A stretch of 64,000 nucleotides of DNA from a virus. The notes below the pieces were generated by a model that saw nothing but the letters and a program-made list of their open reading frames with translations, did not search any database and had not been told where the DNA came from. The position numbers were made by a program, and so were the translations under genes. The stretch is from the IMG/VR virus record IMGVR_UViG_3300032236_000879, positions 1 to 64,000 of that record; one strand, given 5' to 3'. How positions within the stretch are numbered: position 1 is the first letter of the stretch; each line of letters begins with the position of its first letter. This document shows positions 17,021 through 25,076 of this stretch, piece by piece.

Positions 17021-17209
17021 CTGATTGATTCATACGAAGAAGAGGTTGATTCTATCAAGAAATCATCATTGGAAATGGCCTGGCACATGAGGGGCGGTGC
17101 TACATATGAAGATATTTTGAACATGTCTTTTCAAGAAAGACTAAGCATCAATAAGATGATAGAAGAACATCTAGAGATCACAAAAAAATCACAGATGCCA
17201 TATTTCTAG
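16979..17209 (+). CDS. 51: gp51-like extension read by -1 frameshift from gp26
   Basis: An open -1 frame after the slip at 16979 adds 76 residues (RLTLLKSVPEQIKKLIDSY... ending TKKSQMPYF), giving a gp26 fusion of about 350 residues. The part LEMAWHMRGGATYEDILNMS followed by INKMIEEHLEITKK is a conserved small tail-assembly module in T4-like phages, located where T4 has gene 51. There is no ATG near the start and no Shine-Dalgarno site; alternatives are TTG 16928 or GTG 17000, both poor. The arrangement mirrors lambda G/GT tail chaperones, in which the shifted product recruits other tail parts. The gp51 equivalence is inferred from position. Confidence 0.7.
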   Translation, partial: RLTLLKSVPEQIKKLIDSYEEEVDSIKKSSLEMAWHMRGGATYEDILNMSFQERLSINKMIEEHLEITKKSQMPYF

Positions 17210-17212
17210 TGA

Positions 17213-17245
17213 GGGGAACTATTCATTTAGTTCTCCTTACTTTTT
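17213..17245 (+). terminator. Rho-independent terminator after gp26/gp51 operon
   Basis: Four bases after the TAG, GGGGAACTA (17213-17221) pairs with TAGTTCTCC (17228-17236), 9 bp with one G-U, loop TTCATT, followed by TTACTTTTT. It ends the plus-strand operon. Confidence 0.75.
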
Positions 17246-17249
17246 GTTC

Positions 17250-17759
17250 TCATTGGGAGTTGTCCTTCAGACAACTTATACCTCACTCACTCCGTTCGTT
17301 TCGGTATATTCTTTTTCATTCTCTATAAAGGTAACTCGTCATTTAATCTTTTCTTTAAACCAATTGCCGGTTTAGAGCCATGGTAGTGCTATTCAGCACT
17401 ACCAATGGTTTAGGACACTGCCATGGCCCGTCACCTTTGCCGTCTATCCCCCGTCAATCTAGCTTTTTGTGCTGATTGACGCCACCGGTTGCCCTGTAAA
17501 GTTCGCTGGGGCTGTAGTGAGGCTATCTTTCGATTCCTCGGCAACGCATGTTCTGTGACTTCAAGACAGAATAGATCACAGACTCATTCAGGGTTCGTCT
17601 ACCTAACGAGAGCCCTGTCGGTATTCCGTAGACTGTTACATCCACGCACTTTGAAGGAATGCACCTTCGACTCCAGAATCCGTTCGCAGTGTTTCATGCG
17701 TTCTCAAGGAGAGTCGAGCTACCCCGACCAAACAGCTATGTAGGGTTCTGTGGGTTTTA
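17250..17759 (-). ncRNA. Candidate large structured RNA, ~510 nt, no protein gene
   Basis: No credible coding frame spans this stretch, and it is visibly richer in G+C than its surroundings. It holds many perfect inverted repeats: AGTTGTC 17258-17264/17270-17276; TGGTAGTGCT 17381-17390/AGCACTACCA 17395-17404 (10 bp, 4-base loop); CGTCAATC 17452-17459/17474-17481 plus inner AGC/GCT; GTTGCC 17488-17493/17540-17545 enclosing GAGG-ATC/GAT-CCTC 17519-17539; TCTGTGA 17552-17558/17576-17582; CAGGG+TTCGT 17589-17598/ACGAG+CCCTG 17606-17617; TCGACTC 17667-17673/17711-17717. Loop CTAC 17599-17602 can pair with GTAG 17628-17631, a possible pseudoknot. Read on minus, loops become GAAA, ACAAAAA and TGAAG, typical RNA loops, so minus is favoured. 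It would follow the nuclease gene at 17760. Strand and ends are uncertain. Confidence 0.6.
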
Positions 17760-18323
17760 TTAAGTGTTGATTGTTAGTACGTTTGCGCTAGACTTGGTGT
17801 CAATATGTGTACTAGATGAGCCAGAATAGACTTTAAGAAGGTCTTTGTTGAGCTTAAAGAAGTGATCAAATTCAATAATAACCCAGTCCCCTAACTTAGC
17901 GGAACTGTAATAGACAAAGTTGTCCGTAACCCAAGTGCATCGTGTTTGCACAGCAACGTACTTGCCCTTGCGGTTGAACTTCATGAATAGGATGTTGCAG
18001 TCATCATCTTCTGCTACATCCATCAGTTGTCCTAACCAAGATTCAAGTTGCTTGCAATCGCCTGACAACAGCAGATGAAAGGGGAAGTCACCATATGACT
18101 TACACTCTGCATTAAACTTAGTAAAGGTTTGTCCAGGAACGATATCGCCTTTGAAACTACGAACCTGTCCCTCATGCAAATACTGCTTGCGAGCTTGATT
18201 CTTTCCTCCCACATAAGCGCCTGAGCCAGGAGCCCTGATGAAACTCTCTTTGTAGAGATCAGAGAGGTACTTTGCGACCTCTCTTTCGAACGATGAACCT
18301 TTGGCTTTACTTGGTGACGGCAT
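17760..18323 (-). CDS. PD-(D/E)XK-type nuclease, resolvase-like
   Basis: A 187-residue protein. It opens KAKGSSFEREVAKYLSDLY, the helix with an acidic residue typical of this nuclease fold, followed by FKGDIVPG (Asp near residue 60) and FNAECKSYG (Glu-x-Lys near residue 73), giving the D...E-x-K metal-binding core. The N-terminal Ser/Lys-rich segment and GSGAYVGGKN may bind DNA. Family members resolve or cut branched DNA; a Holliday-junction role next to gp46/gp47 would make sense but is inferred. The ATG follows a GATAAATT box overlapping the stop of the HNH gene upstream. The candidate structured RNA begins at its stop codon. Confidence 0.65.
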   Translation of the reverse strand: MPSPSKAKGSSFEREVAKYLSDLYKESFIRAPGSGAYVGGKNQARKQYLHEGQVRSFKGDIVPGQTFTKFNAECKSYGDFPFHLLLSGDCKQLESWLGQLMDVAEDDDCNILFMKFNRKGKYVAVQTRCTWVTDNFVYYSSAKLGDWVIIEFDHFFKLNKDLLKVYSGSSSTHIDTKSSANVLTINT

Positions 18324-18331
18324 ACTATAAT

Positions 18332-18985
18332 TTATCTTTCTATTAAGGGGGTGGGAATATTTTTACAACGATCACCGTGCCAACGTTTCATTACGCCAAC
18401 ACCGCCTTCGGTACCGCAATGCGGACACATTGTTGTGGTCTGTTTTCCTTTTGTCTTACCCAAACTTTCGGAAGACCGTCTAGCTCTCATTTCTGCCGCT
18501 TTTTCGGCTCCAAATATTTCTTCATATGATTTGCCTTTTTTCTTAGCTGACATTAATGCTTTGGTTTCGTTATTATGAGTTTTATCATAGAATGGGTTTA
18601 ACGAACCCTTCATTCTAGAACTGTGATTCTTTGCATTTTGTTCTCTCGCTACCGCATATTCTTCCGGAGAGATCGTATAGGTTCGAGCTTGGTTTTGGCT
18701 TTGTTTATTCATCATTCTCCAAAGTGCAGACCACATTTTTCCGTTTTCTGTGCCGGTGGTCATTTCTATTAGAAGTTTATGACAAGTGAAATGTTCAGCA
18801 GCAGTTAACCATACCTTGTTGCTGATCTTATCTTCTCCGCCCAAAGATTTAGGAACGATATGATGATCTTCGATATATCCTCGTACTAACATTGCATCTT
18901 TCTTTTTCATAGTTCTGGGGCAGACAGTTTCGGCATTATTAATAATGTTATAATACTGATCATATGCGGCATTTTTGATAAACAT
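18332..18985 (-). CDS. HNH homing endonuclease, second copy
   Basis: A 217-residue HNH endonuclease related to the one at 1991. It shares YIEDHHIVPKSLGG, AEHFTCHKLLIEMT, a basic NUMOD3-like middle (NNETKALMSAKKKGKS) and the ending CPHC...KRWHGDRC. I chose ATG 18985 because AGGAG stands six bases before it; an ATG 21 bases further upstream lacks a site. It sits between gp46 and the PD-(D/E)XK-type gene. A GATAAATA box and a weak stem around the ribosome site precede it, repeating the arrangement of the first copy. Homing role inferred from the family. Confidence 0.85.
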   Translation of the reverse strand: MFIKNAAYDQYYNIINNAETVCPRTMKKKDAMLVRGYIEDHHIVPKSLGGEDKISNKVWLTAAEHFTCHKLLIEMTTGTENGKMWSALWRMMNKQSQNQARTYTISPEEYAVAREQNAKNHSSRMKGSLNPFYDKTHNNETKALMSAKKKGKSYEEIFGAEKAAEMRARRSSESLGKTKGKQTTTMCPHCGTEGGVGVMKRWHGDRCKNIPTPLIER

Positions 18986-19018
18986 AAGTTCTCCTATAGG
19001 ATTCACTTCTTATTTATC
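18986..19018 (-). promoter_or_regulatory. Late promoter box and weak RBS hairpin before HNH gene
   Basis: GATAAATA reads 19018-19011 on minus. Downstream, AAGT and ACTT flank TCCTATAGGA, giving a short stem around the AGGAG ribosome site just before ATG 18985. The pairing is weaker than at 2771-2799. Confidence 0.45.
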
Positions 19019-19031
19019 TTTTATTTGTCAT

Positions 19032-21113
19032 TTAATCAATTTCGGTAGTGGTACTATATGTGGTAAATCCTGCTTCCTTAACGACTTTCAGAACACTGGG
19101 AACACGACCAGCTAGTTCTTCCCGATGACTCACAAGCCAGATAGACTTGCTGCGCCGTCGAGACATGTCCTTGAGAATAGCCATTGAGTTTTCGACCCCG
19201 ATGCTATCAAGACCACTGTCAATGAGTTCATCAATGAACAATGTGTTGATCGGGAAGTACAAGTTCTCCCAGACATCACGGAAAGCGAATGACAAGCCTA
19301 GGATAAGCCTATTGCGTTCGCCACGGGACAGATTGTCAAAGTCAAGCTCACGGCCGAGTTCAGTGATTTCAACTGAGAGGTCATTCATGAACACAACCGT
19401 GTGAGGTAGACCGATCTTGTCAAGATAGTGCGTCAGTCGTGCGTTCAGATATGACAGGTTTTGGTCGATGATCTTCTTACGAACAAAGCTATCCTTGCTT
19501 GTTAACAAGTCAAGCAGGAACTTCAAGTGATCGCCTAGCTTCGATAGCTCATTGATCTTTTCAAAATTAACTTCTTGAAGTGCGTTTGCTTCCATGTCAC
19601 TGATCTGATCCACATAAGGATCGACTTCAGCTACCTTCGTCTCAATCTGCTTGACTAAGCCGGCTACCACGCTGCGATGTTCAATCGCTTCTGCTTCCGT
19701 ATCATAATGTGTTGCAGGCGGAGGGCCTAAGACTTCATTGGTACATGCTTCATCGATCTGTTCAGCATATGGATCAGTTTCTGCCATTTTAGTATTGATC
19801 TGATTTTGAATGTTCTCAAGTTCAGACTCATGCTTGATAGCTTCTGCTTCAGTCTTGTAGTGCGTGACAGGAACCAAACCCAAATCAAATATAGAATTTT
19901 TATTTTTTTCTAACTCAGTTTGGGTTTGGGTAAGCTCATCATGTGCAGCAGTAAGAAGTTCACGTTTACTGCTTACAACGGCAGTATGATTTTCATCATG
20001 AAAGTCTTGACCGCAAGCATAACACTTGTTTTCTTCAAGTGTCTTGATCTCACTTTCTAGCTTTGTGACGAGTGCCTTATCCTTCTTGAGCGTTGCTTCC
20101 AAAGAAGCAATCGTCTTGTTCAGCGAAGCAAGCTCAATCTTATTGGCGTTATAAACCTTAAGATTAGAGTGAGCCTGTAACTCAGCAGCGATATCAATCG
20201 TCTTGATGTTATCATAGCTAGCCTGCAGGACTGCAACATCTGCATCTCGTTTTTGCATCCATGCAGTCTGCCTAGCAATAAGCGCATTGCATGTATCTTG
20301 CTTCTTCTTCTTTTCATTATAGATTGCTAGATCAGCATGAGCCTTTAGTTCTGCGGTGATGTCGATCTTGCTTAGTTCGTCAAAGTCACTCACAAGATTG
20401 TTGAGGTCTTCGCTGTGCTTTGCATTCCATAGTCGCTGGCGCCTGCGCAGATTCTCAATCTGTTCTTCGACTCGCTTGTTAGCTTCCTGAATAGTCTTGA
20501 CCTTGAACTGCTCTTGTTCAATGGTATCTTTGTTAGACTTCATTTTGGTCTTGATCGCTTCTGCTTTCTCTGAAAGCAGGGTGATACCGAGAAGCTGTTC
20601 AATGATCTTGCGCTGCTCACCGGCACCCAATGAAAGGAAAGGTTCAGTATAGGTGTTCAATGCTACGATATGCTTGAACATATCATGAGTCATTCCTAGA
20701 GTACGCTCAATTTCTTTTTGCGTGTCCTTGTTCTCGCCTTGAGCAGTGTCTTTGTCTTCTTGTTGCTCTACACCGTTGACATAAAACTTCAGGATGTTTG
20801 GTCTACGACCACGTTCGATCTTATAGTCAACCCCCTTAGAACTATATTCAAGCGTGATCATCATACCCTTTCCGTTGGTACGATTGATCAGATTGTCTTT
20901 TCGAATCTTGTTTATGGGTAGGTCAAATAACGCATAGGATAATGCTTGCATGAGTGAAGTTTTGCCGGTTCCATTACGAGATCCGGCTCCACCCAAATCT
21001 AGATTCTCACCTAGAATAAGAGTAAGTTCTTTGTTATCAAAGTTTACAGCTTGTGTCACTGCCCCAATAGAAAGGAAATTACGTAAGGTTATATTCTTGA
21101 TTACAATACTCAT
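19032..21113 (-). CDS. 46: Recombination endonuclease subunit gp46 (Rad50/SbcC-like)
   Basis: A 693-residue SMC-like ATPase that, with gp47, resects DNA ends for phage recombination and recombination-primed replication. Walker A is GSRNGTGKTS (residues ~44-53). The zinc hook CYACGQ is near 362, between two coiled-coil arms. The ABC signature NLSRGERNRLILGLSF and Walker B TLFIDELID lie near the C-terminus. It is longer than T4 gp46 (560). Each arm carries a duplicated segment: IDI(T/A)AEL(K/Q)AH repeated 56 residues apart before the hook, and THY(K/D)TEAEAI repeated 51 apart after it. Its ATG overlaps the end of gp47. Confidence 0.95.
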   Translation of the reverse strand: MSIVIKNITLRNFLSIGAVTQAVNFDNKELTLILGENLDLGGAGSRNGTGKTSLMQALSYALFDLPINKIRKDNLINRTNGKGMMITLEYSSKGVDYKIERGRRPNILKFYVNGVEQQEDKDTAQGENKDTQKEIERTLGMTHDMFKHIVALNTYTEPFLSLGAGEQRKIIEQLLGITLLSEKAEAIKTKMKSNKDTIEQEQFKVKTIQEANKRVEEQIENLRRRQRLWNAKHSEDLNNLVSDFDELSKIDITAELKAHADLAIYNEKKKKQDTCNALIARQTAWMQKRDADVAVLQASYDNIKTIDIAAELQAHSNLKVYNANKIELASLNKTIASLEATLKKDKALVTKLESEIKTLEENKCYACGQDFHDENHTAVVSSKRELLTAAHDELTQTQTELEKNKNSIFDLGLVPVTHYKTEAEAIKHESELENIQNQINTKMAETDPYAEQIDEACTNEVLGPPPATHYDTEAEAIEHRSVVAGLVKQIETKVAEVDPYVDQISDMEANALQEVNFEKINELSKLGDHLKFLLDLLTSKDSFVRKKIIDQNLSYLNARLTHYLDKIGLPHTVVFMNDLSVEITELGRELDFDNLSRGERNRLILGLSFAFRDVWENLYFPINTLFIDELIDSGLDSIGVENSMAILKDMSRRRSKSIWLVSHREELAGRVPSVLKVVKEAGFTTYSTTTEID

Positions 21114-22126
21114 AGGTTGCGATAAATCTCTAACAGTAGCTTAGGATCATAGAAATCACTTTCAATCTTTGTGATTTGATCAATGACGATTTGGTCAACA
21201 CTTTCAAAGCTGACTTCACCGGGAGCGAGGTCTTGGGAATGTTCAGTATTCTTGATAGGAATCAGTGACATTTCTCGTAGTTTATATTGTGGAATGAGGG
21301 TTTCACGAATGAAGGTTGCTTCCTCATATGAGATATCGATATCAAGATGAACACGAACACATGATTTAGGAAGCAGAAGCCCGTCAGGATTATCTAGAAC
21401 CTCACTCAACTTATAGACACGAAACAGCGGTTGACCTGACCACGAATAAAATTCAGGGTCACTGCCCCATTCTAGGATCATCATTCCTCGGGCATCATCA
21501 CCTGCATCTGCGTAGTTATGCGGAAACGCATTCCCGATATACCAAATGTTCTTCTTGCACTGGCGCTTGTGGAAATGCCCAGAGAACACCCATTCAAAAC
21601 CTGCGACATACTCTGAATTGATTTCTCCATGATCAGGCATCTCTACCATCGCATTCATATAGAAGTGTGGCAACTCTAGATGGGCAAATAGATACTTACC
21701 CTTCATCTTTAGTAGCTTCTTATAGTCCTCACCGACTAACCAAGGAGCAATGACTACATCATCTTGCATGAACCAATCATTCACGATTGTGACATTAGGT
21801 AGATGTGTTGCCCATTCTACTGAGTGAATGTCCCTGCGATCACGATAGTAAAGATCATGATTGCCAGGAATGAAATATACATGATCAAATGCAGAATTTA
21901 GTTTCTCTAAAGCACGAAGACCGAACTGAAGGGTGTGCATATTGATGCTCGCTCTATGGTGATTGTAATCACCTAGAAAGAAACAAGTCTCACACCCTTC
22001 AGCTTTAGCTTTACTGATAAACCAATCTACGAAATCAAGACAATCTTGGTTGTGCTGTAAACTGTTACTCTTTAGTCCGAAATGAATGTCTGTAAAGACA
22101 GCCGCTTTTTTGAATAGTTGTGCCAT
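21110..22126 (-). CDS. 47: Recombination endonuclease subunit gp47 (Mre11/SbcD-like)
   Basis: A 338-residue metallophosphoesterase, same size class as T4 gp47 (339). Metal-binding motifs in order: FTDIHFG (Asp13, His15), FFLGDYNHHR (Asp ~53), PGNHD (~95), FAHLELPH (~145), FSGHFHKRQ (~185). It is the nuclease partner of gp46. The last four bases overlap the gp46 ATG, so the two are translated in a coupled way. It follows gp55 in the same operon. Confidence 0.95.
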   Translation of the reverse strand: MAQLFKKAAVFTDIHFGLKSNSLQHNQDCLDFVDWFISKAKAEGCETCFFLGDYNHHRASINMHTLQFGLRALEKLNSAFDHVYFIPGNHDLYYRDRRDIHSVEWATHLPNVTIVNDWFMQDDVVIAPWLVGEDYKKLLKMKGKYLFAHLELPHFYMNAMVEMPDHGEINSEYVAGFEWVFSGHFHKRQCKKNIWYIGNAFPHNYADAGDDARGMMILEWGSDPEFYSWSGQPLFRVYKLSEVLDNPDGLLLPKSCVRVHLDIDISYEEATFIRETLIPQYKLREMSLIPIKNTEHSQDLAPGEVSFESVDQIVIDQITKIESDFYDPKLLLEIYRNL

Positions 22127-22175
22127 ACTTATACTATATTGTCCTTGATTGTAAATTGCAATCGGTTAGGTTACC

Positions 22176-23060
22176 TTAGTCTAGCTGCATTTTTGTATCA
22201 CGCATTTGTCTCGTGAATGAAGGATTCAATCCATTCATCTCAAGGATATCATCGCGGATATTCTGATTCCTCTTTTCAGTGTTAAGAACACGGCAGAAGC
22301 TATTAGTAATGGCTGCGGTATAATAAGCAAAAGGATTAGAAGATTTAGCTTCATTGAATCGAAGCCCGACGTAAGTTAATTGAAGGATAGCCGAATTGCG
22401 CATCTCATCGTTGTACGTGTATCCACGCCAGTTGAACTTCATTGCATACTTCTCACACAGCATCATATACATGCGAGCTAGCTTGTTCGTGATTTTTCCG
22501 TGGTCCTTAGAGAAATGTCCGTTCTCAATGCCGCCTACCCAGTGAGACTTACCGATACATCGCATTGTGTTGGTTTCGTCTAACTTGAAATGCTGGAAGG
22601 GAGGAAAATTAACCTTAATGTGGACCATATCATCTACGTCGTTCCGGGTGGTCTTATCTTCTAAATCTGAAAAATCTTCACTGTCGTCTTCATCAAACAT
22701 GATGATATCTTTGGCAGTTTTTTTCTTAGTTGATTTTCTAGGTTGCTTCTGTGCTACAGGGATGTGATCCCAAGTCATGACCCTGAATATGAGATCAGTG
22801 ACTGGGATATCTTCTGCTGAAATCTTCTCATTTAATTCTTGTGATAATCTAACTGCTCGCACCTCTTTGGCTGATTGTACTTGTTCTGGCTTCAGTGCGT
22901 ATTCTAAACTAGTTTCCACTGGAGAATCCGGCATGTCGATAATCAAGTCATAGCGATGATATTCCGGAAGTGTGAAGTAGCAGTATGAGTTTTTGCTTGT
23001 GTGTATTTCTTTTAATATGTCTTTGTTGTTTAGATAATTGATAGGTCTCTTAGAAGTCAT
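22176..23060 (-). CDS. 55: Late-transcription sigma factor gp55
   Basis: A 294-residue gp55-family sigma factor, larger than T4 gp55 (185). The conserved part is the C-terminal half: LARMYMMLCEKYAMKFNWRG, then YNDEMRNSAILQLTYVGLRF, NPFAYYTAAITNSFCRVLN and QNIRDDILEMNGLNPS, as in cyanophage-type gp55. The N-terminal ~170 residues hold a Lys-rich then Asp/Glu-rich linker and are not recognised. It should direct host RNA polymerase to the (G/T)ATAAATA boxes seen throughout the window. It is divergent from the baseplate operon, with a palindrome and boxes between them. Confidence 0.85.
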   Translation of the reverse strand: MTSKRPINYLNNKDILKEIHTSKNSYCYFTLPEYHRYDLIIDMPDSPVETSLEYALKPEQVQSAKEVRAVRLSQELNEKISAEDIPVTDLIFRVMTWDHIPVAQKQPRKSTKKKTAKDIIMFDEDDSEDFSDLEDKTTRNDVDDMVHIKVNFPPFQHFKLDETNTMRCIGKSHWVGGIENGHFSKDHGKITNKLARMYMMLCEKYAMKFNWRGYTYNDEMRNSAILQLTYVGLRFNEAKSSNPFAYYTAAITNSFCRVLNTEKRNQNIRDDILEMNGLNPSFTRQMRDTKMQLD

Positions 23061-23099
23061 TAGTACTGGTTTTCCTTTATAGTAACACTATTGTACTAG

Positions 23100-23123
23100 T
23101 ACTGTTGTATAAATGCAACAGTA
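23100..23123. promoter_or_regulatory. 8-bp palindrome upstream of gp55
   Basis: TACTGTTG (23100-23107) and CAACAGTA (23116-23123) are perfect inverted copies. The 8-base centre reads TATAAATG, close to the late promoter box. It stands 40 bases before the gp55 start and could be an operator or an autoregulatory site. Nearby AGTACT repeats add symmetry. Confidence 0.5.
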
Positions 23124-23151
23124 TTGGGTAAAAATTGGGGTTTTTCTGAGC

Positions 23152-23159
23152 GATAAATA
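23152..23159 (+). promoter_or_regulatory. Late promoter box GATAAATA (baseplate operon)
   Basis: GATAAATA lies 33 bases before the ATG at 23193, which has AGAGGGAAAT as ribosome site. Good spacing for a T4-type late promoter driving the rightward baseplate operon. Confidence 0.6.
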
Positions 23160-23174
23160 CAATGTAGAGAAATA

Positions 23175-23182
23175 TATTTATC
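23175..23182 (-). promoter_or_regulatory. Late promoter box GATAAATA facing gp55
   Basis: On minus, GATAAATA reads 23182-23175, about 115 bases before the gp55 start. Together with the box at 23152 it makes a convergent pair in this intergenic gap. Confidence 0.4.
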
Positions 23183-23192
23183 AGAGGGAAAT

Positions 23193-24758
23193 ATGGTTGA
23201 ACCAGTAACGTTTAATGCTAGCGGCGGCGGCACAATTGTTGCTACACAAGATCCAAACACCGGACAGCCTACCTATGTTCTCAAGTTACCGAGCGGTACT
23301 GTATTAGGACCTATATCGCAATCTGATTTTAGTAGTGGTAATAAAGGTTTTAGTGATTCATTAAGTGGTAGAGGCGGCAATGTAGCAAGTTTATCATTAG
23401 GAAATTTTACTGCGTCTGATATCACTGTTCCTGCTGACATAGATTTTTTGCAAGGTTTGTATATCAATAATCAAAATATTGCAGCACAAGCACAACAAGA
23501 CTTTCAAACACAAGATACTACTGCATCTAATACTACTGCGGCAGACACTCCGACTGCAACTGCACCTGCTGTAGCACCAGTAGTAGAAACTTCTACACCT
23601 GCAAATACAACAGACCCGTCAGTATTTCTTAATGCTGCTAGTGCTGCCGGTATTGCTAACACACCGCTTCCTAATAATACTACTATAATACCTGCACAGA
23701 GTGATCCTATAGTAGCAACCGGTTTAAATACTGATACTGTGCAAAATTCTACACCTGAAGTAGTTGCAGTCATCGCCCCCACAGCAATCACACCAGTAAC
23801 AGCAGAAACTATAAAAACACCTCCGTTAACTGATGCACAGATATTAGATATTGCTCCTCCTGTATTACCGGATGTTGGAACTGTTGCACCTTCTGCTACA
23901 GGTGGATCACAGGGTATTACTGGTGCTAAAAAATCTGCACAAAAATCTGCGACTCAACAAGATCAAGCTAATGCAAATGCAAAAAATGACTGGAGAGTTA
24001 GACTTGCGTTAGCTCCAGGTGCAAATTATTTGTACAAAGCAGCGACTGAAGGAACGTTATTATACCCCCTTAATAAGACAGATGGTGTGATATTTCCATA
24101 TACACCTACTGTAAGTGTGGCATACGCAGCAACATATGATGCGCAGTCACTCACCCATAGTAATTATAAAGTCTATCAATACCAAAGTAGCAGTGTTGAT
24201 TCGGTTACGATATCCGGAGATTTCACCTGCCAGGACGTGTTCGAAGCAAACTATTTAATGGCAGTGATTCACTTTTTTAGATCAGCGACAAAAATGTTTT
24301 ATGGACAAGATAGTAATCCTAAAAACGGAACTCCTCCTCCGTTATGTTATATTTATGGATTAGGGGCATTTCAATTTGATGGTCTTCCTTTAGCAATTAC
24401 CGCTTTTACATATAGTTTGCCGGCAGATGTGGATTATATTCCTACAACAGGTGCAGCTCCTGCAGGAGTTTCTCAAACCTCAACTCCAAATAGAAACAAT
24501 ACATCTAATAGTTCACTTCTTTCAGGATCAGGAAGAATGATAGGTTTACGGGTTGGGGCAGGCGGAACACCCGCTCTTCCCGTTTATCCTACAACTACTT
24601 CTTCTATCAACCAAACTACTTCATGGGTACCTACAAAAATTCAGCTTTCTGTAACATGCGTCCCTGTTGTAAGTAGAAATGCAGTATCCAATAAGTTTAG
24701 CCTAAGAGATTATGCTACTGGCAACTTACTTAACCGAACAAACGGAGGATTTTGGTAA
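23193..24758 (+). CDS. Baseplate/tail-tube junction protein, gp48-like
   Basis: A 521-residue protein in two parts. Residues ~1-265 are Thr/Ala/Pro-rich low-complexity. From ~266 onward is a folded domain: RVRLALAPGANYLY, LLYPLNKTDGVIFPYTP, then FTCQDVFEANYLMAVIHFFR with SATKMFYGQ, PPPLCYIYGLGAFQFDGLP and SLPADVDYIP, ending KFSLRDYATGNLLNR. This layout (APGA...PL..T.G..FPYTP...F....D..YL....HF.R..TKM.FG) recurs in phage proteins annotated as baseplate tail-tube cap gp48 in cyanophages. It is first in the operon and overlaps gp53 as TAATG. Structural role is firm; the gp48 assignment is recalled. Confidence 0.6.
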   Translation: MVEPVTFNASGGGTIVATQDPNTGQPTYVLKLPSGTVLGPISQSDFSSGNKGFSDSLSGRGGNVASLSLGNFTASDITVPADIDFLQGLYINNQNIAAQAQQDFQTQDTTASNTTAADTPTATAPAVAPVVETSTPANTTDPSVFLNAASAAGIANTPLPNNTTIIPAQSDPIVATGLNTDTVQNSTPEVVAVIAPTAITPVTAETIKTPPLTDAQILDIAPPVLPDVGTVAPSATGGSQGITGAKKSAQKSATQQDQANANAKNDWRVRLALAPGANYLYKAATEGTLLYPLNKTDGVIFPYTPTVSVAYAATYDAQSLTHSNYKVYQYQSSSVDSVTISGDFTCQDVFEANYLMAVIHFFRSATKMFYGQDSNPKNGTPPPLCYIYGLGAFQFDGLPLAITAFTYSLPADVDYIPTTGAAPAGVSQTSTPNRNNTSNSSLLSGSGRMIGLRVGAGGTPALPVYPTTTSSINQTTSWVPTKIQLSVTCVPVVSRNAVSNKFSLRDYATGNLLNRTNGGFW

Positions 24759-25075
24759 TGTCGGGCAATCAAAGTTTATACCCTGCTACTAGTCCATATA
24801 ATAGTACGAACGTGGCTAACAATTTATTTTTAGATGTTATGTTGTATCGTCCTATACCTATGTATCCTAGTGATGTATATATGGTTCTAACTTCGGTGTA
24901 TGAGTATAGACCTGATCTATTAGCATACGACTTATATGGTGATGCAAAACTTTGGTGGGTATTTGCTGCACGAAATCCAAACAGATTAGGACCTAATCCT
25001 TACTTTAATTTTACTGCTGGTACAGGGATATACATACCTAATATAGATACATTGAGGACGGTATTAGGAATATAA
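24758..25075 (+). CDS. 53: Baseplate wedge protein gp53-like
   Basis: A 105-residue protein. The core VYEYRPDLLAYDLYGDAKLWW, followed by VFAARNPNRLGPNPYFNF and AGTGIYIPN, is the conserved C-terminal domain of gp53-type wedge proteins (RPDL-x-A-Y...YGD..LWW..A..N...DP...AG..I.IP), which has a LysM-like fold. T4 gp53 is longer (196). ATG 24758 overlaps the previous stop (TAATG) with GGAGG upstream; a TTG at 24752 is an alternative. It joins wedges around the hub. Confidence 0.8.
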   Translation: MSGNQSLYPATSPYNSTNVANNLFLDVMLYRPIPMYPSDVYMVLTSVYEYRPDLLAYDLYGDAKLWWVFAARNPNRLGPNPYFNFTAGTGIYIPNIDTLRTVLGI

Positions 25076-25076
25076 G

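Noticed and set aside
17489-17743. 84-codon plus-strand frame in the structured region
   Set aside because: Composition is odd (Arg/Ser/Cys), no ribosome site, and it overlaps many perfect stems; RNA structure explains the sequence better.
17210-17759. tRNA genes, tmRNA, RNase P RNA or group I/II intron
   Set aside because: No tRNA cloverleaf with T-arm consensus, no recognised RNase P or tmRNA core, no intron core motifs or interrupted exon; the stretch lies between complete genes.
22127-22175. Inverted repeat GATTG/CAATC between gp55 and gp47 as a terminator
   Set aside because: Only 5 bp and no T run; the genes appear co-transcribed.
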